Source: Raineyella fluvialis (GTDB lineage Bacteria > Actinomycetota > Actinomycetes > Propionibacteriales > Propionibacteriaceae). From it: 64,000 nucleotides of DNA. Under the pieces are notes generated by a model. The model was not told the DNA's origin. It searched no databases and worked only from the letters and a program-made list of their open reading frames with translations. The stretch is taken from contig NZ_CP045725.1 in NCBI RefSeq assembly GCF_009646095.1, positions 2,914,001 to 2,978,000 of the forward strand, written 5' to 3'. The position numbers and the translations under genes are program-made. This document shows, piece by piece, positions 56,336-64,000 of the stretch. The first letter of the stretch is position 1. Each line of letters opens with the position of its first letter.

Positions 56336-56917
56336 GTGCGCGTCCTCGGCATCGACCCGGGCCTGACCCGGTGCGGCTTCGGCGTCATCGACGGCGACCG
56401 GTCGCGCCGGTGCACCCTGGTCGACGTCGGGGTCTTCCGCACGCCCGCCGACCTCGACACGCCGCGCCGTCTCGTCCTGCTGGAGCAGGAGATCGAGGCG
56501 AAGCTCCGGGAGCACCGTCCCGACGTGGTGGCCGTCGAGCAGGTCTTCGCCCAGCACAACAGCCCGACGGTGATGGGCACCGCCCAGGCTGCCGGGGTCG
56601 CCATGCTGGTCGGCGCTCGGCACGGGCTGCCGGTCCGGCTGCACACTCCCTCGGAGGTCAAGGCGGCGGTGACCGGATCGGGGCGCGCCGACAAGCAGCA
56701 GGTGGGCACCATGGTGAGCCGGATCCTCGGCCTGGCCGAGATGCCCCGGCCCGCGGACGCGGCGGACGCCGTCGCCCTGGCGGTCTGCCACCTGTGGCGG
56801 ACCGGGCTGGAGGGGACCGCCGCCGCGGCCGGTGCCGCGACAGCACCCAATAGGTGGCAACAGGCCATCGACGCCCACCGCGGCGACCAGCACCCGAACT
56901 GGAAGGAGGCGCGGTGA
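56336..56917 (+). CDS. ruvC: Holliday junction resolvase RuvC
   Basis: Endonuclease that resolves Holliday junctions bound by RuvAB; 193 residues. Acidic catalytic residues: Asp in VLGIDPGLTRCGFG, Glu in VAVEQVF, and the late Asp pair in ADAADAVALAVCHLW. GTG at 56336 is the first residue of the family consensus, 10 bases after yebC. The stop overlaps ruvA by GTGA. The C-terminal tail is Ala-rich. Confidence 0.95.
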   Translation: MRVLGIDPGLTRCGFGVIDGDRSRRCTLVDVGVFRTPADLDTPRRLVLLEQEIEAKLREHRPDVVAVEQVFAQHNSPTVMGTAQAAGVAMLVGARHGLPVRLHTPSEVKAAVTGSGRADKQQVGTMVSRILGLAEMPRPADAADAVALAVCHLWRTGLEGTAAAAGAATAPNRWQQAIDAHRGDQHPNWKEAR

Positions 56918-57525
56918 TCGCGCACCTCACCGGGACCGTCACCGCGGTCCGGCCCACCTCCGCCGTGATCGACGTCGGGGGTCTGGGACTCGAGGTGGCG
57001 TGCACCGCGCGCGCCCTCTCCCGGCTACGACCGGGCGAACCGGGCCATGTCGAGACCTCCCTCCAGGTGCGTCAGGAGGTGTTCACCCTCTTCGGCTTCG
57101 TCGACCCGACCGAGCGGGAAGCCTTCGAGATGCTCCTCGGGGTAAACTCCGTCGGCCCCAAGCTGGCCCTGGCCATCCTCTCCCTGCTGGAGCCGGCGAC
57201 GCTGGTCACGGCGATCCGTACCGAGGACATCCACGGGCTCACCCGGGTCCCGGGCGTCGGGAAGAAGTCGGCCGAACGCATCCTCGTCGAGCTGAAGGAC
57301 AAGATCGTCCGGCTCGGCGTGGAGCCCGAGCCGGGCACCCCGGTATCCACCGGACCCGACCGGCCCCTGTGGCGCGAACAGGTATCCAGCGGCCTGCAGG
57401 GACTCGGCTGGTCGGCCAAGGACGCGGAGGCGGCCTGTGACACCGTCGAGCCGTTGGTGGCCGAGGACGCCTCCCTCGGGGTGGCACAGTTGATGCGGGC
57501 GGCGCTCCAGTCGCTGGCCAAGTGA
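56914..57525 (+). CDS. ruvA: Holliday junction branch migration protein RuvA
   Basis: DNA-binding subunit that targets RuvB to four-way junctions; 203 residues. OB fold ([24 protein letters not shown]), the acidic pin region and tandem HhH motifs ([30 protein letters not shown]), then the RuvB-contacting domain III ([13 protein letters not shown]). GTG start overlaps the ruvC stop. Confidence 0.95.
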   Translation: MIAHLTGTVTAVRPTSAVIDVGGLGLEVACTARALSRLRPGEPGHVETSLQVRQEVFTLFGFVDPTEREAFEMLLGVNSVGPKLALAILSLLEPATLVTAIRTEDIHGLTRVPGVGKKSAERILVELKDKIVRLGVEPEPGTPVSTGPDRPLWREQVSSGLQGLGWSAKDAEAACDTVEPLVAEDASLGVAQLMRAALQSLAK

Positions 57526-57550
57526 CCGGAACGGCCGGGGAGGTGGCGTG

Positions 57551-58582
57551 GTGACGGAGCGCGGAGCGGTCGACCCGTACGCGTCCGCCGATGACACGGC
57601 GGTGGAGGCTGCGCTGCGGCCCGGTCACCTGGCCGATTTCGAGGGCCAGCCGCGGGTCAGCGCCCAGCTGGGGCTCGTGCTCGCCGCCGCCCGCCAGCGC
57701 GGCACCACCCCGGACCACGTCCTGCTGTCGGGCCCGCCCGGGCTGGGCAAGACCACTCTGGCGATGATCATCGCCGCGGAGATGGGTGTGCCGCTGCGGA
57801 TCTCGTCCGGTCCGGCGATCCAGCACGCCGGCGACCTGGCCGCGATCCTGTCCGGCCTGGTGGAGGGCGAGGTCTTCTTCCTCGACGAGATCCACCGGAT
57901 GTCGAAGCCGGCCGAGGAGATGCTCTACCTCGCGATGGAGGACTACCGGGTCGACGTCGTGGTGGGCAAGGGCCCTGGCGCGACGGCGATCCCGATCGAG
58001 ATCCCACAGTTCACCCTCGTCGGCGCGACCACGCGGGCTGGACTGCTCCCCGGGCCGCTGCGCGACCGGTTCGGGATGACCGCCCAGCTCGAGTACTACG
58101 CGCCCGAGGCGCTGGAGCACATCGTCCAGCGATCCTCCCGGGTGCTCGACGTCCCCGTCGAGGTCGACGCCGGCGCCGAGATCGCCCGGCGCTCGCGCGG
58201 CACGCCGCGGATCGCCAACCGTCTGCTGCGCCGCGTCCGCGACTACGCCCAGGTGCACGGCGACGGGATCGTCGACCGTCGCATCGCCCGGGCAGCGCTC
58301 GACCTGTACGAGGTCGACGAGCTCGGCCTCGATCGTCTCGACCGGGGCGTCCTCGACGCGCTCTGCCGCCGCTTCAACGGCGGCCCGGTGGGCCTGTCCA
58401 CCCTCGCCATCGCGGTGGGGGAGGAGCCGGACACGGTCGAAGAGGTCGCCGAACCCTTCCTCGTCCGCCTCGGCTTCATCATGCGTACGCCCCGCGGCCG
58501 CGTCGCCACCCGTGCCGGTTTCGCCCACCTCGGCCTGAGCGGCCCCGGTGAGGAGAACGGCGCACCGGCCCTGTGGGACTAG
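57551..58582 (+). CDS. ruvB: Holliday junction branch migration helicase RuvB
   Basis: AAA+ motor of branch migration; 343 residues. Walker [16 protein letters not shown], Walker [10 protein letters not shown], sensor 1 LVGATTRAG and Arg finger [11 protein letters not shown] are all present. GTG at 57551 gives 7-base spacing to GGGAGG; GTG at 57548 is the alternative. Its stop codon TAG is also the first part of the yajC promoter hexamer. Confidence 0.96.
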   Translation: MTERGAVDPYASADDTAVEAALRPGHLADFEGQPRVSAQLGLVLAAARQRGTTPDHVLLSGPPGLGKTTLAMIIAAEMGVPLRISSGPAIQHAGDLAAILSGLVEGEVFFLDEIHRMSKPAEEMLYLAMEDYRVDVVVGKGPGATAIPIEIPQFTLVGATTRAGLLPGPLRDRFGMTAQLEYYAPEALEHIVQRSSRVLDVPVEVDAGAEIARRSRGTPRIANRLLRRVRDYAQVHGDGIVDRRIARAALDLYEVDELGLDRLDRGVLDALCRRFNGGPVGLSTLAIAVGEEPDTVEEVAEPFLVRLGFIMRTPRGRVATRAGFAHLGLSGPGEENGAPALWD

Positions 58583-58585
58583 ACT
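58580..58585 (+). promoter_or_regulatory. -10 hexamer of yajC-secDF over the ruvB stop
   Basis: TAGACT begins with the ruvB TAG stop. The predicted leader is about 30 bases and includes CAGGAGAAC ahead of the yajC ATG. Confidence 0.5.
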
Positions 58586-58621
58586 CGCCCCGTCCACCCC
58601 GACCAGGAGAACTGAGACACA

Positions 58622-59137
58622 ATGTTCAACGGCTCTTCCACGAGCACCCTGCTGATGATCGTGCTGTTCATCGCGCTCGGCTACTTCATGCTGGTGCGCC
58701 CCGGTCGCGTCCAGGCCAAGAAGAAGGCTGAGCTGATGAAGGAGCTCGCGCCCGGTGCCCGCGTCCAGACCCAGATCGGCGTGTACGGCACCCTGATCGA
58801 GATGGGTGACGTCCAGGCCCTCCTGGAGATCGCCCCGGGCGTCGTCATCACCGTCGACAAGCGGCTCATCTCCGGAGTGACCCCGCGCAGCCGCGACGAG
58901 TTCCACACCTACCCCGACGACGACGAGACGAGCACTGTCGAGACGAGCACGGTCGAGTCGCCCGCTGAGACGACCCCCGTCGAGACCACCGCTGGGGACG
59001 TGCCGCCGGCCGGGACGCCCGAGGCTCCCTCGGCGCACAGCTCCGCCGCTGATCAGACGATCCCGCCGGCCACGGCTCCGGAGTCCGCTCCCCGCACGGA
59101 CGAGGGACCCGCGGGCTCCGCGCCGCGGAACGCCTGA
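58622..59137 (+). CDS. yajC: Preprotein translocase subunit YajC
   Basis: Small inner-membrane partner of SecDF, one membrane segment (LLMIVLFIALGYFMLVRPGR) and the cytoplasmic domain with VQTQIGVYGTLIEM. At 171 residues it is longer than E. coli YajC because of a Thr/Glu/Pro-rich C-terminal tail (ETSTVETSTVESPAETTPVE) with short internal repeats. ATG at 58622 follows CAGGAGAAC, at a long distance. First gene of yajC-secD-secF. Confidence 0.92.
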   Translation: MFNGSSTSTLLMIVLFIALGYFMLVRPGRVQAKKKAELMKELAPGARVQTQIGVYGTLIEMGDVQALLEIAPGVVITVDKRLISGVTPRSRDEFHTYPDDDETSTVETSTVESPAETTPVETTAGDVPPAGTPEAPSAHSSAADQTIPPATAPESAPRTDEGPAGSAPRNA

Positions 59138-59147
59138 GCCGCCGCCG

Positions 59148-60827
59148 ATGGCGACGAAGTCGGCTCGCTCCGCCCAGCCCGTCCACCCCTGGCGGCCGCT
59201 GCTGGTCATCCTCGTGGTGCTGGCGGCGGTCTACGGGACCATGGGCGGGTTGCAGTCGTGGTTCCCCAAGCTGGGTCTCGATCTGCGCGGAGGCACCACG
59301 ATCACCCTCACCGCGGCCAACAGCACCGGCTCCGGCCAGGTCGATCGCAACAGCCTCGAGCAGGCCCGCACGATCATCCAGCAGCGCGTCGACAGCCTGG
59401 GAGTGGGCGAGTCCCAGGTGACGACCGCGGGCAACAACCAGATCACCGTCAGCGTCCCCAACGTCAGCCAGGACCGGCTGCGGGACATGGTGGGCCAGAC
59501 CGCCCTTCTCAACTTCCGGGTGGTCTACTACGGCCAGACGGTGTCGGTGCCCTCCGCGTCCCCGAGTGCCGCCCCCAGCCCGCAGGCGCAGCCAAGCACG
59601 TCGGCGTCCAGTGCGCCGACCGGCAACAACCTGCCGACGGCACCTGCGGCGAGCGCCGCGGCGACGCCGACGCTCAAGCCGTCTGCCTACCCGAGCCTGG
59701 CCGGCAGCGGCACCTCGCAGGACAAGGCCCTGGCCTGGCAACCCACCGAGCAGGACTTCGCCAACTTCCAGGCCTACTCGTGTGGGCAGCCGGTCAACGA
59801 CGTGGCGGACCAGCCGCTGATGACGTGTGACCGCGAGGGCACCACGAAGTACCTCCTCGGCCCCACCGTCGTCACGGGCAACCAGGTGACCAACGCCAGC
59901 GCCGGCATCCCGCAGAACCAGTTGCAGTGGGTCGTCTCGCTGGAGTTCGATCAGGCCGGGACGAAGCTCTTCGCCGACGCAACCACCCAGCTTGCCCAGG
60001 GCGTTCCCTCCAAGCAGTTCGCCATCGTCCTCGACGGCAAGGTCGTCTCCGCTCCCCAGGTCAATGAGGTCATCCCCAACGGGCGGGCCCAGATCGACGG
60101 TGGCTCGACCGGTTTCACCCAACAGGCTGCACAGAACCTGGCATCGGTGCTGAAGTACGGCGCCCTGCCGCTGTCGCTGAGCATCGATTCCGTCGACACC
60201 GTCTCGCCAGTTCTCGGCGGTGAACAGCTCCAGGGGGCGCTGATCGCCGGTGCCCTGGGCCTGGTGCTCGTGGCGGCCTTCGCCATCGCGATCTACCGCA
60301 GCCTGTCCTGGGTCGTGATGGCCACCATCGTGCTCGCCCTCGGACTCACCTACGGGCTCCTCGTACTGCTCGGTCAGTCCCTCGGTGTCGCTCTCAACCT
60401 GCCCGGTGTCGCCGGCGCCATCGTCGGCATCGGTGTGACGGCGGACTCATTCGTCATCTTCTTCGAACGCATCAAGGACGAGGTCAGGGCCGGGCGTACG
60501 CTCCGCTCGTCGGTCGAGTCGGGCTGGCGCAAGGCCCGCGGCACGATCCTGATCTCCGACGGGGTCCAGCTGCTCAGCGCGCTGGTCCTGTTCATCCTGT
60601 CCATCGGCGCTGTTCGCGGCTTCGCCTTCATCCTGGGCCTGACCACGCTGATCGACATCGTCATCACCTTCCTGTTCACCAAGCCGATGATGACCCTGCT
60701 CATGCGCACCCGGTACTACGGGGAGGGCCGGCGCGGATCCGGTCTCGAACCCGCCCAGATCGGGGTCGACTCGCTGCCGATCCGGCGTCGGCGCCGTACC
60801 GCCGCCAGCACTCCCGAGGAGGCCTGA
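59148..60827 (+). CDS. secD: Protein translocase subunit SecD
   Basis: RND-type membrane protein that uses the proton gradient to aid late steps of Sec export; 559 residues. One N-terminal membrane segment, periplasmic P1 domain (LGLDLRGGTTITLTA is the family motif), five membrane segments in the C-terminal half with GVAGAIVGIGVTADSFVIFFER. An Ser/Ala/Pro-rich insert (about residues 128-187) splits the P1 domain, a feature of actinobacterial SecD. ATG starts 10 bases after yajC; its stop overlaps the secF ATG (TGATG). Confidence 0.95.
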   Translation: MATKSARSAQPVHPWRPLLVILVVLAAVYGTMGGLQSWFPKLGLDLRGGTTITLTAANSTGSGQVDRNSLEQARTIIQQRVDSLGVGESQVTTAGNNQITVSVPNVSQDRLRDMVGQTALLNFRVVYYGQTVSVPSASPSAAPSPQAQPSTSASSAPTGNNLPTAPAASAAATPTLKPSAYPSLAGSGTSQDKALAWQPTEQDFANFQAYSCGQPVNDVADQPLMTCDREGTTKYLLGPTVVTGNQVTNASAGIPQNQLQWVVSLEFDQAGTKLFADATTQLAQGVPSKQFAIVLDGKVVSAPQVNEVIPNGRAQIDGGSTGFTQQAAQNLASVLKYGALPLSLSIDSVDTVSPVLGGEQLQGALIAGALGLVLVAAFAIAIYRSLSWVVMATIVLALGLTYGLLVLLGQSLGVALNLPGVAGAIVGIGVTADSFVIFFERIKDEVRAGRTLRSSVESGWRKARGTILISDGVQLLSALVLFILSIGAVRGFAFILGLTTLIDIVITFLFTKPMMTLLMRTRYYGEGRRGSGLEPAQIGVDSLPIRRRRRTAASTPEEA

Positions 60828-61993
60828 TGGCTACCCCGTTCCGCGCCCTCGTCCGGCTCTCCCACGGCGAGAACGTCTTCGACCTGCTGTCCCGGCGCCG
60901 CCGCTGGTACGTGATCAGCGCCGTCGTCCTCACCCTGTGCATCGTCGGCCTGTTCGTCCGCGGCCTGAACCTCAGCATCGAGTTCCGCGGCGGCTCCGAC
61001 TTCCGCGTACCCCATGCGGTGACCGCCACCACCGTCACCGAGGCCCAGCAGGTCGTCGCGAAGTCGGGCGTGCCCGATCTCTCGGACATCACGGTGACGA
61101 CGATCGGTGCCAACACCGTCCAGGTGCAGACCCGATCGCTGACCAGCCCGGAGGTCACCGAGGTCCGCGGCGCGCTCGCGCGCTGGGCCGGCGTTCCCTC
61201 CGAACAGGTCTCCTACAGCCTGATCGGCGCCTCCTGGGGCAAACAGATCACCCAGAAGGGGATCATTGCCCTCTCGGTCTTCCTCGTCCTGGTCGGGATC
61301 GCCATCGCGCTGTACTTCCGCGACTGGCGGATGGCGGTGGCCGCCATCGTCGCTGTGCTGCACGACCTGTTGGTCACCATCGGCATCTACGCCTGGGTGG
61401 GCTTCTCGGTCACCCCGGCGACGCTGACGGCACTGCTGACCATCCTCGGCTACTCGCTGTACGACACGATGGTCGTCTTCGACCGGGTCCGGGAGAACGT
61501 CCACGAGCTGCCCTCACACCGTGAGACGTACACCTCGGCTGCGAACCGCAGCCTGAATGAGGTGCTGGTCCGGTCGATCAACACCACGATCATCGGTGTG
61601 CTGCCTGTCCTGGCGCTGCTGATCGCCGGCGTGTTCGTCCTCGGCACCGGGCCGATCAAGGACCTGTCGCTGGCGATGTTCGTCGGCATGATCGCCGGGT
61701 CCTACTCCTCGATCTTCATCGCCGCCTCGTTGCTGGTGGACATGAAGGAGCGCACCGCGGAGATGCGGGACTGGCGGCGCAAGCTGGCCCGGCACGAGGA
61801 GCGGGAGCGCCAGCGCGAAGAGTCCCTGGCCGCCGCGATGGGTGCCCAGACCACGTCGACGGCGCCGGTGGTGCTGGCGGTCGACGTGAACGACACCTCC
61901 GCCGACGTGGCTCCGGCGCCGCCGCAGCCGTTGGCACCGGGGGACCGCCACCAGCCGCAACACCGCACCCGCGAGCAGCGCCGCGGACACTGA
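60827..61993 (+). CDS. secF: Protein translocase subunit SecF
   Basis: Partner of SecD, 388 residues, with the periplasmic motif LNLSIEFRGGSDFRV, and late segments VLHDLLVTIGIYAWVGF, TILGYSLYDTMVVFDRVREN and SLNEVLVRSINTT, the SecF signature region. The C-terminal 90 or so residues are charged and Gln/Pro-rich, probably cytoplasmic and disordered. Coupled to secD. Confidence 0.95.
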   Translation: MATPFRALVRLSHGENVFDLLSRRRRWYVISAVVLTLCIVGLFVRGLNLSIEFRGGSDFRVPHAVTATTVTEAQQVVAKSGVPDLSDITVTTIGANTVQVQTRSLTSPEVTEVRGALARWAGVPSEQVSYSLIGASWGKQITQKGIIALSVFLVLVGIAIALYFRDWRMAVAAIVAVLHDLLVTIGIYAWVGFSVTPATLTALLTILGYSLYDTMVVFDRVRENVHELPSHRETYTSAANRSLNEVLVRSINTTIIGVLPVLALLIAGVFVLGTGPIKDLSLAMFVGMIAGSYSSIFIAASLLVDMKERTAEMRDWRRKLARHEERERQREESLAAAMGAQTTSTAPVVLAVDVNDTSADVAPAPPQPLAPGDRHQPQHRTREQRRGH

Positions 61994-62002
61994 GAGGGAT
62001 AG

Positions 62003-62572
62003 ATGACGTCGACGACACAGACCACCTCCGTGCAGCGGCGGGCCCTGATCGCCTCGCTGATCCGCGACATCCCGGACTTTCCCCAGCAGGGGGTCGGTTT
62101 CAAGGACATCACCCCGTTGCTGGGTGACGCCGCGGGCTTCCGCGCCACCATCGACGAGCTCGTCGCGACGGCGCCGGCGGGCATCGATGTCGTGGTCGGG
62201 ATGGAGGCCCGGGGATTCATCGTGGGGGCCCCCGTCGCGATCGCGCTCGGTGCCGGCTTCGTCCCGGTCCGCAAGCCGGGCAAGCTGCCCGCGGAGACGT
62301 ACGAGGTCAGCTACGACCTGGAGTACGGCAGCGAGACGCTGACGATCCACACCGACGCGATCAAGCCGGGGTCCCGGGTGCTGGTCGTCGACGACGTGCT
62401 GGCCACCGGCGGCACGCTCGCCGCGACCGCGGGACTCATCCAGCGCCTCGGCGCCGAGCTCGTCCACGTCTCCGTGCTGATGGAACTGGCCTTCCTCCAG
62501 CCCCGGCAGTTGCTCGCGAGGGCGGGACTGGGGGAGACGGCGATCACAGCCCTGGTCACGGTCGCCTCCTGA
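62003..62572 (+). CDS. apt: Adenine phosphoribosyltransferase
   Basis: Salvages adenine to AMP with PRPP; 189 residues. The PRPP-binding motif VLVVDDVLATGGTL and the family motifs FKDITPLL, VVGMEARGFIVGAPVA and RKPGKLPAETYEVSYDLEYG are clear. ATG 9 bases after secF. Followed by a 109-bp gap to rel with its own promoter. Confidence 0.95.
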   Translation: MTSTTQTTSVQRRALIASLIRDIPDFPQQGVGFKDITPLLGDAAGFRATIDELVATAPAGIDVVVGMEARGFIVGAPVAIALGAGFVPVRKPGKLPAETYEVSYDLEYGSETLTIHTDAIKPGSRVLVVDDVLATGGTLAATAGLIQRLGAELVHVSVLMELAFLQPRQLLARAGLGETAITALVTVAS

Positions 62573-62637
62573 CCGGGCCATGGCTGGATTCGGGGACGGA
62601 TCGGTTTCACGGGGACGGTGTTCCTTGTCGGCGGGTC

Positions 62638-62643
62638 TAGACT
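62638..62643 (+). promoter_or_regulatory. -10 hexamer of rel
   Basis: TAGACT lies 38 bases before the rel GTG. The leader contains GGGAGGAGG just before the start. Confidence 0.5.
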
Positions 62644-62681
62644 CTCAGGCCATAACAAGGTGACTCCGGGAGGAGGCCGCC

Positions 62682-64000
62682 GTGAGTGACGAACTGTTGC
62701 CCGTGGCCATGAACGATGTGCCGCGCCTGTCGATGCGGCAGCGACTGGCGCGCCTCGGCACCAAACCTCCACAGCCCAATGTCCTGGATCCGCTGTACCA
62801 GGCGATCCGGGCCAGCCACCCCCGGGCCAACCTCGCCGTCGTTGAGCGGGCCTACCTCACGGCGTCCCGGCACCACGCCGGCCAGAAGCGCAAGAGCGGC
62901 GACCCCTACATCACCCATCCGCTGGCCGTTGCGACGATCCTGGCCGAGCTGGGTGCCGCCGAGGAGACGATCTGCGCCGGCCTGCTGCACGACACCGTCG
63001 AGGACACCGCGTACACCCTGGACCAGGTCACCGCGGACTTCGGCCCGACGGTGGCGTTGCTGGTCGACGGCGTGACGAAGCTGGACAAGGTGACGTACGG
63101 CCCCTCGGCCAAGGCCGAGACCCTGCGCAAGATGATCGTCAACATGAGCCAGGACATCCGGGTCCTGGTGATCAAGCTGGCCGATCGCCTGCACAACATG
63201 CGTACCCTGCACTTCCTGCGCCCGGACAAGCAGAACCGGATCGCGGCGGAGACCCTCGAGGTGTACGCGCCGCTGGCCCACCGCCTCGGCATGAACACGA
63301 TCAAGTGGGAGCTCGAGGACCTCGCGTTCTCCACCATGCAGCCGAAGCTGTACGACGAGATCGTGCACCTTGTCGCCCAACGGGCACCTTCCCGGGAGCG
63401 CTTCCTCAAGCAGGTCTCCGAGTTCATCGACGGTGATCTGCACCGTGCCGGGATCCGGGCGACCGTGACCGGGCGGCCCAAGCACTACTACTCGATCTAC
63501 CAGAAGATGGTCGTCCGCGGCCGCTCCTTCGACGACATCTACGACCTGGTGGCGCTGCGGATCATCGTCGACTCGATCCAGGACTGCTACGGCGCCCTGG
63601 GCGTCCTGCACTCGCGCTGGAACCCGCTGCCCGGGCGGTTCAAGGACTACATCGCGATGCCGAAGTACAACATGTACCAGTCGCTGCACACCACGGTGCG
63701 CGGTCCTGAGGGCACCCCGGTGGAGTTCCAGATCCGCACCTGGGAGATGCACCGTCGCGCCGACTACGGCGTCGCCGCGCACTGGAAGTACAAGGAGGGC
63801 AAGGGCGACCGCGCCGACCCCAACGAGCTCAACTGGGTCCGTGCCCTCAACCAGTGGCAGCGCGAGACGGAGGACCCGGAGGAGTTCCTCGACGACCTGC
63901 TCTTCTCCATCAGTGTCGACGAGGTCATCGTCTACACACCCAAGGGCGACATGGTGACCCTGCCGCAGGGTGCCACCCCGGTGGACTTCGCCTACTCGGT
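62682..64000 (+). CDS. rel: Bifunctional (p)ppGpp synthetase/hydrolase, N-terminal part (runs off window)
   Basis: Long Rel enzyme that makes and degrades the stringent-response alarmone. 439 residues are visible. Hydrolase domain: [17 protein letters not shown] and the HD pair at 103-104 (LLHDTVEDT). Synthetase domain: [22 protein letters not shown] and [14 protein letters not shown], with [17 protein letters not shown] as the next block. The window ends within the start of the TGS domain ([20 protein letters not shown]). GTG at 62682 has GGGAGGAGG upstream. Sits after apt as in other actinobacteria. Confidence 0.94.
   Translation, partial: MSDELLPVAMNDVPRLSMRQRLARLGTKPPQPNVLDPLYQAIRASHPRANLAVVERAYLTASRHHAGQKRKSGDPYITHPLAVATILAELGAAEETICAGLLHDTVEDTAYTLDQVTADFGPTVALLVDGVTKLDKVTYGPSAKAETLRKMIVNMSQDIRVLVIKLADRLHNMRTLHFLRPDKQNRIAAETLEVYAPLAHRLGMNTIKWELEDLAFSTMQPKLYDEIVHLVAQRAPSRERFLKQVSEFIDGDLHRAGIRATVTGRPKHYYSIYQKMVVRGRSFDDIYDLVALRIIVDSIQDCYGALGVLHSRWNPLPGRFKDYIAMPKYNMYQSLHTTVRGPEGTPVEFQIRTWEMHRRADYGVAAHWKYKEGKGDRADPNELNWVRALNQWQRETEDPEEFLDDLLFSISVDEVIVYTPKGDMVTLPQGATPVDFAYS

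Noticed and set aside
62595-62619. Two GGGGACGG direct repeats upstream of rel
   Set aside because: Short, GC-rich and without any matching regulator geometry; likely chance.

Overview
The window is a high-GC stretch (about 70% by eye) of an actinobacterial chromosome. The GlgE maltosyltransferase pathway, LigA next to an ACT protein and gatCAB, the run hisI-trpE-(Trp membrane protein)-trpC-trpB-trpA-lgt-gltBD, a PriA-type HisA, a DUF222/13E12 HNH protein, and yebC-ruvCAB-yajC-secDF-apt-rel all point to Actinomycetota. Propionibacteriales/Propionibacteriaceae is my best guess, not proven. Coding density is very high, the longest gap between genes is 236 bp, and I saw no tRNA, rRNA, insertion sequence, prophage or CRISPR array.

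Layout. Bases 1-11120: alpha-glucan/trehalose island, with glgE-treS-pep2-glgB on the minus strand, glgP diverging from glgE, and glgX convergent with glgP. Bases 11225-16780: cysteine desulfurase, mnmA, a MetE-like protein and ligA. Bases 16847-19607: a 13E12 HNH protein, a small membrane protein, a VTT-like membrane protein and an ACT protein. Bases 19836-31030: gatCAB, then a hisI-trpE-to-lgt operon. Bases 31031-37060: glutamate synthase gltBD. Bases 37135-46888: CYTH-CHAD protein, dnaE, a membrane protein, ybaK, a two-component system, a secreted DUF2202 protein and DUF554. Bases 46907-51417: hisDCBH-priA. Bases 51428-55524: an unusual fatty acyl reductase-HAD fusion, a LarA-like protein and a 63-residue ORF. 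Bases 55558-64000: yebC, ruvCAB, yajC-secD-secF, apt and the start of rel.

Two features run through the window. (1) Eight genes (glgE, glgX, cysteine desulfurase, mnmA, lgt, gltB, the DUF2202 gene, hisC) are each broken by one missing base in a run of four or five G/C. All have intact reading on both sides, and several are essential or housekeeping genes, so I read these as homopolymer under-calls in the assembly and annotate each gene across the break. (2) Many transcription units begin with a TANNNT -10 hexamer exactly 6-7 bases before a GTG/ATG start, the signature of leaderless transcripts; hisD and the DUF554 gene share one palindromic element with only 18 bases between their start codons.

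The best candidates for undescribed biology are the acyl reductase-HAD/LarA-like pair sitting between the his and ruv genes, and the two-component system next to a secreted ferritin-like (DUF2202) protein whose upstream region carries a perfect CGTGAAG-N4-CGTGAAG direct repeat.
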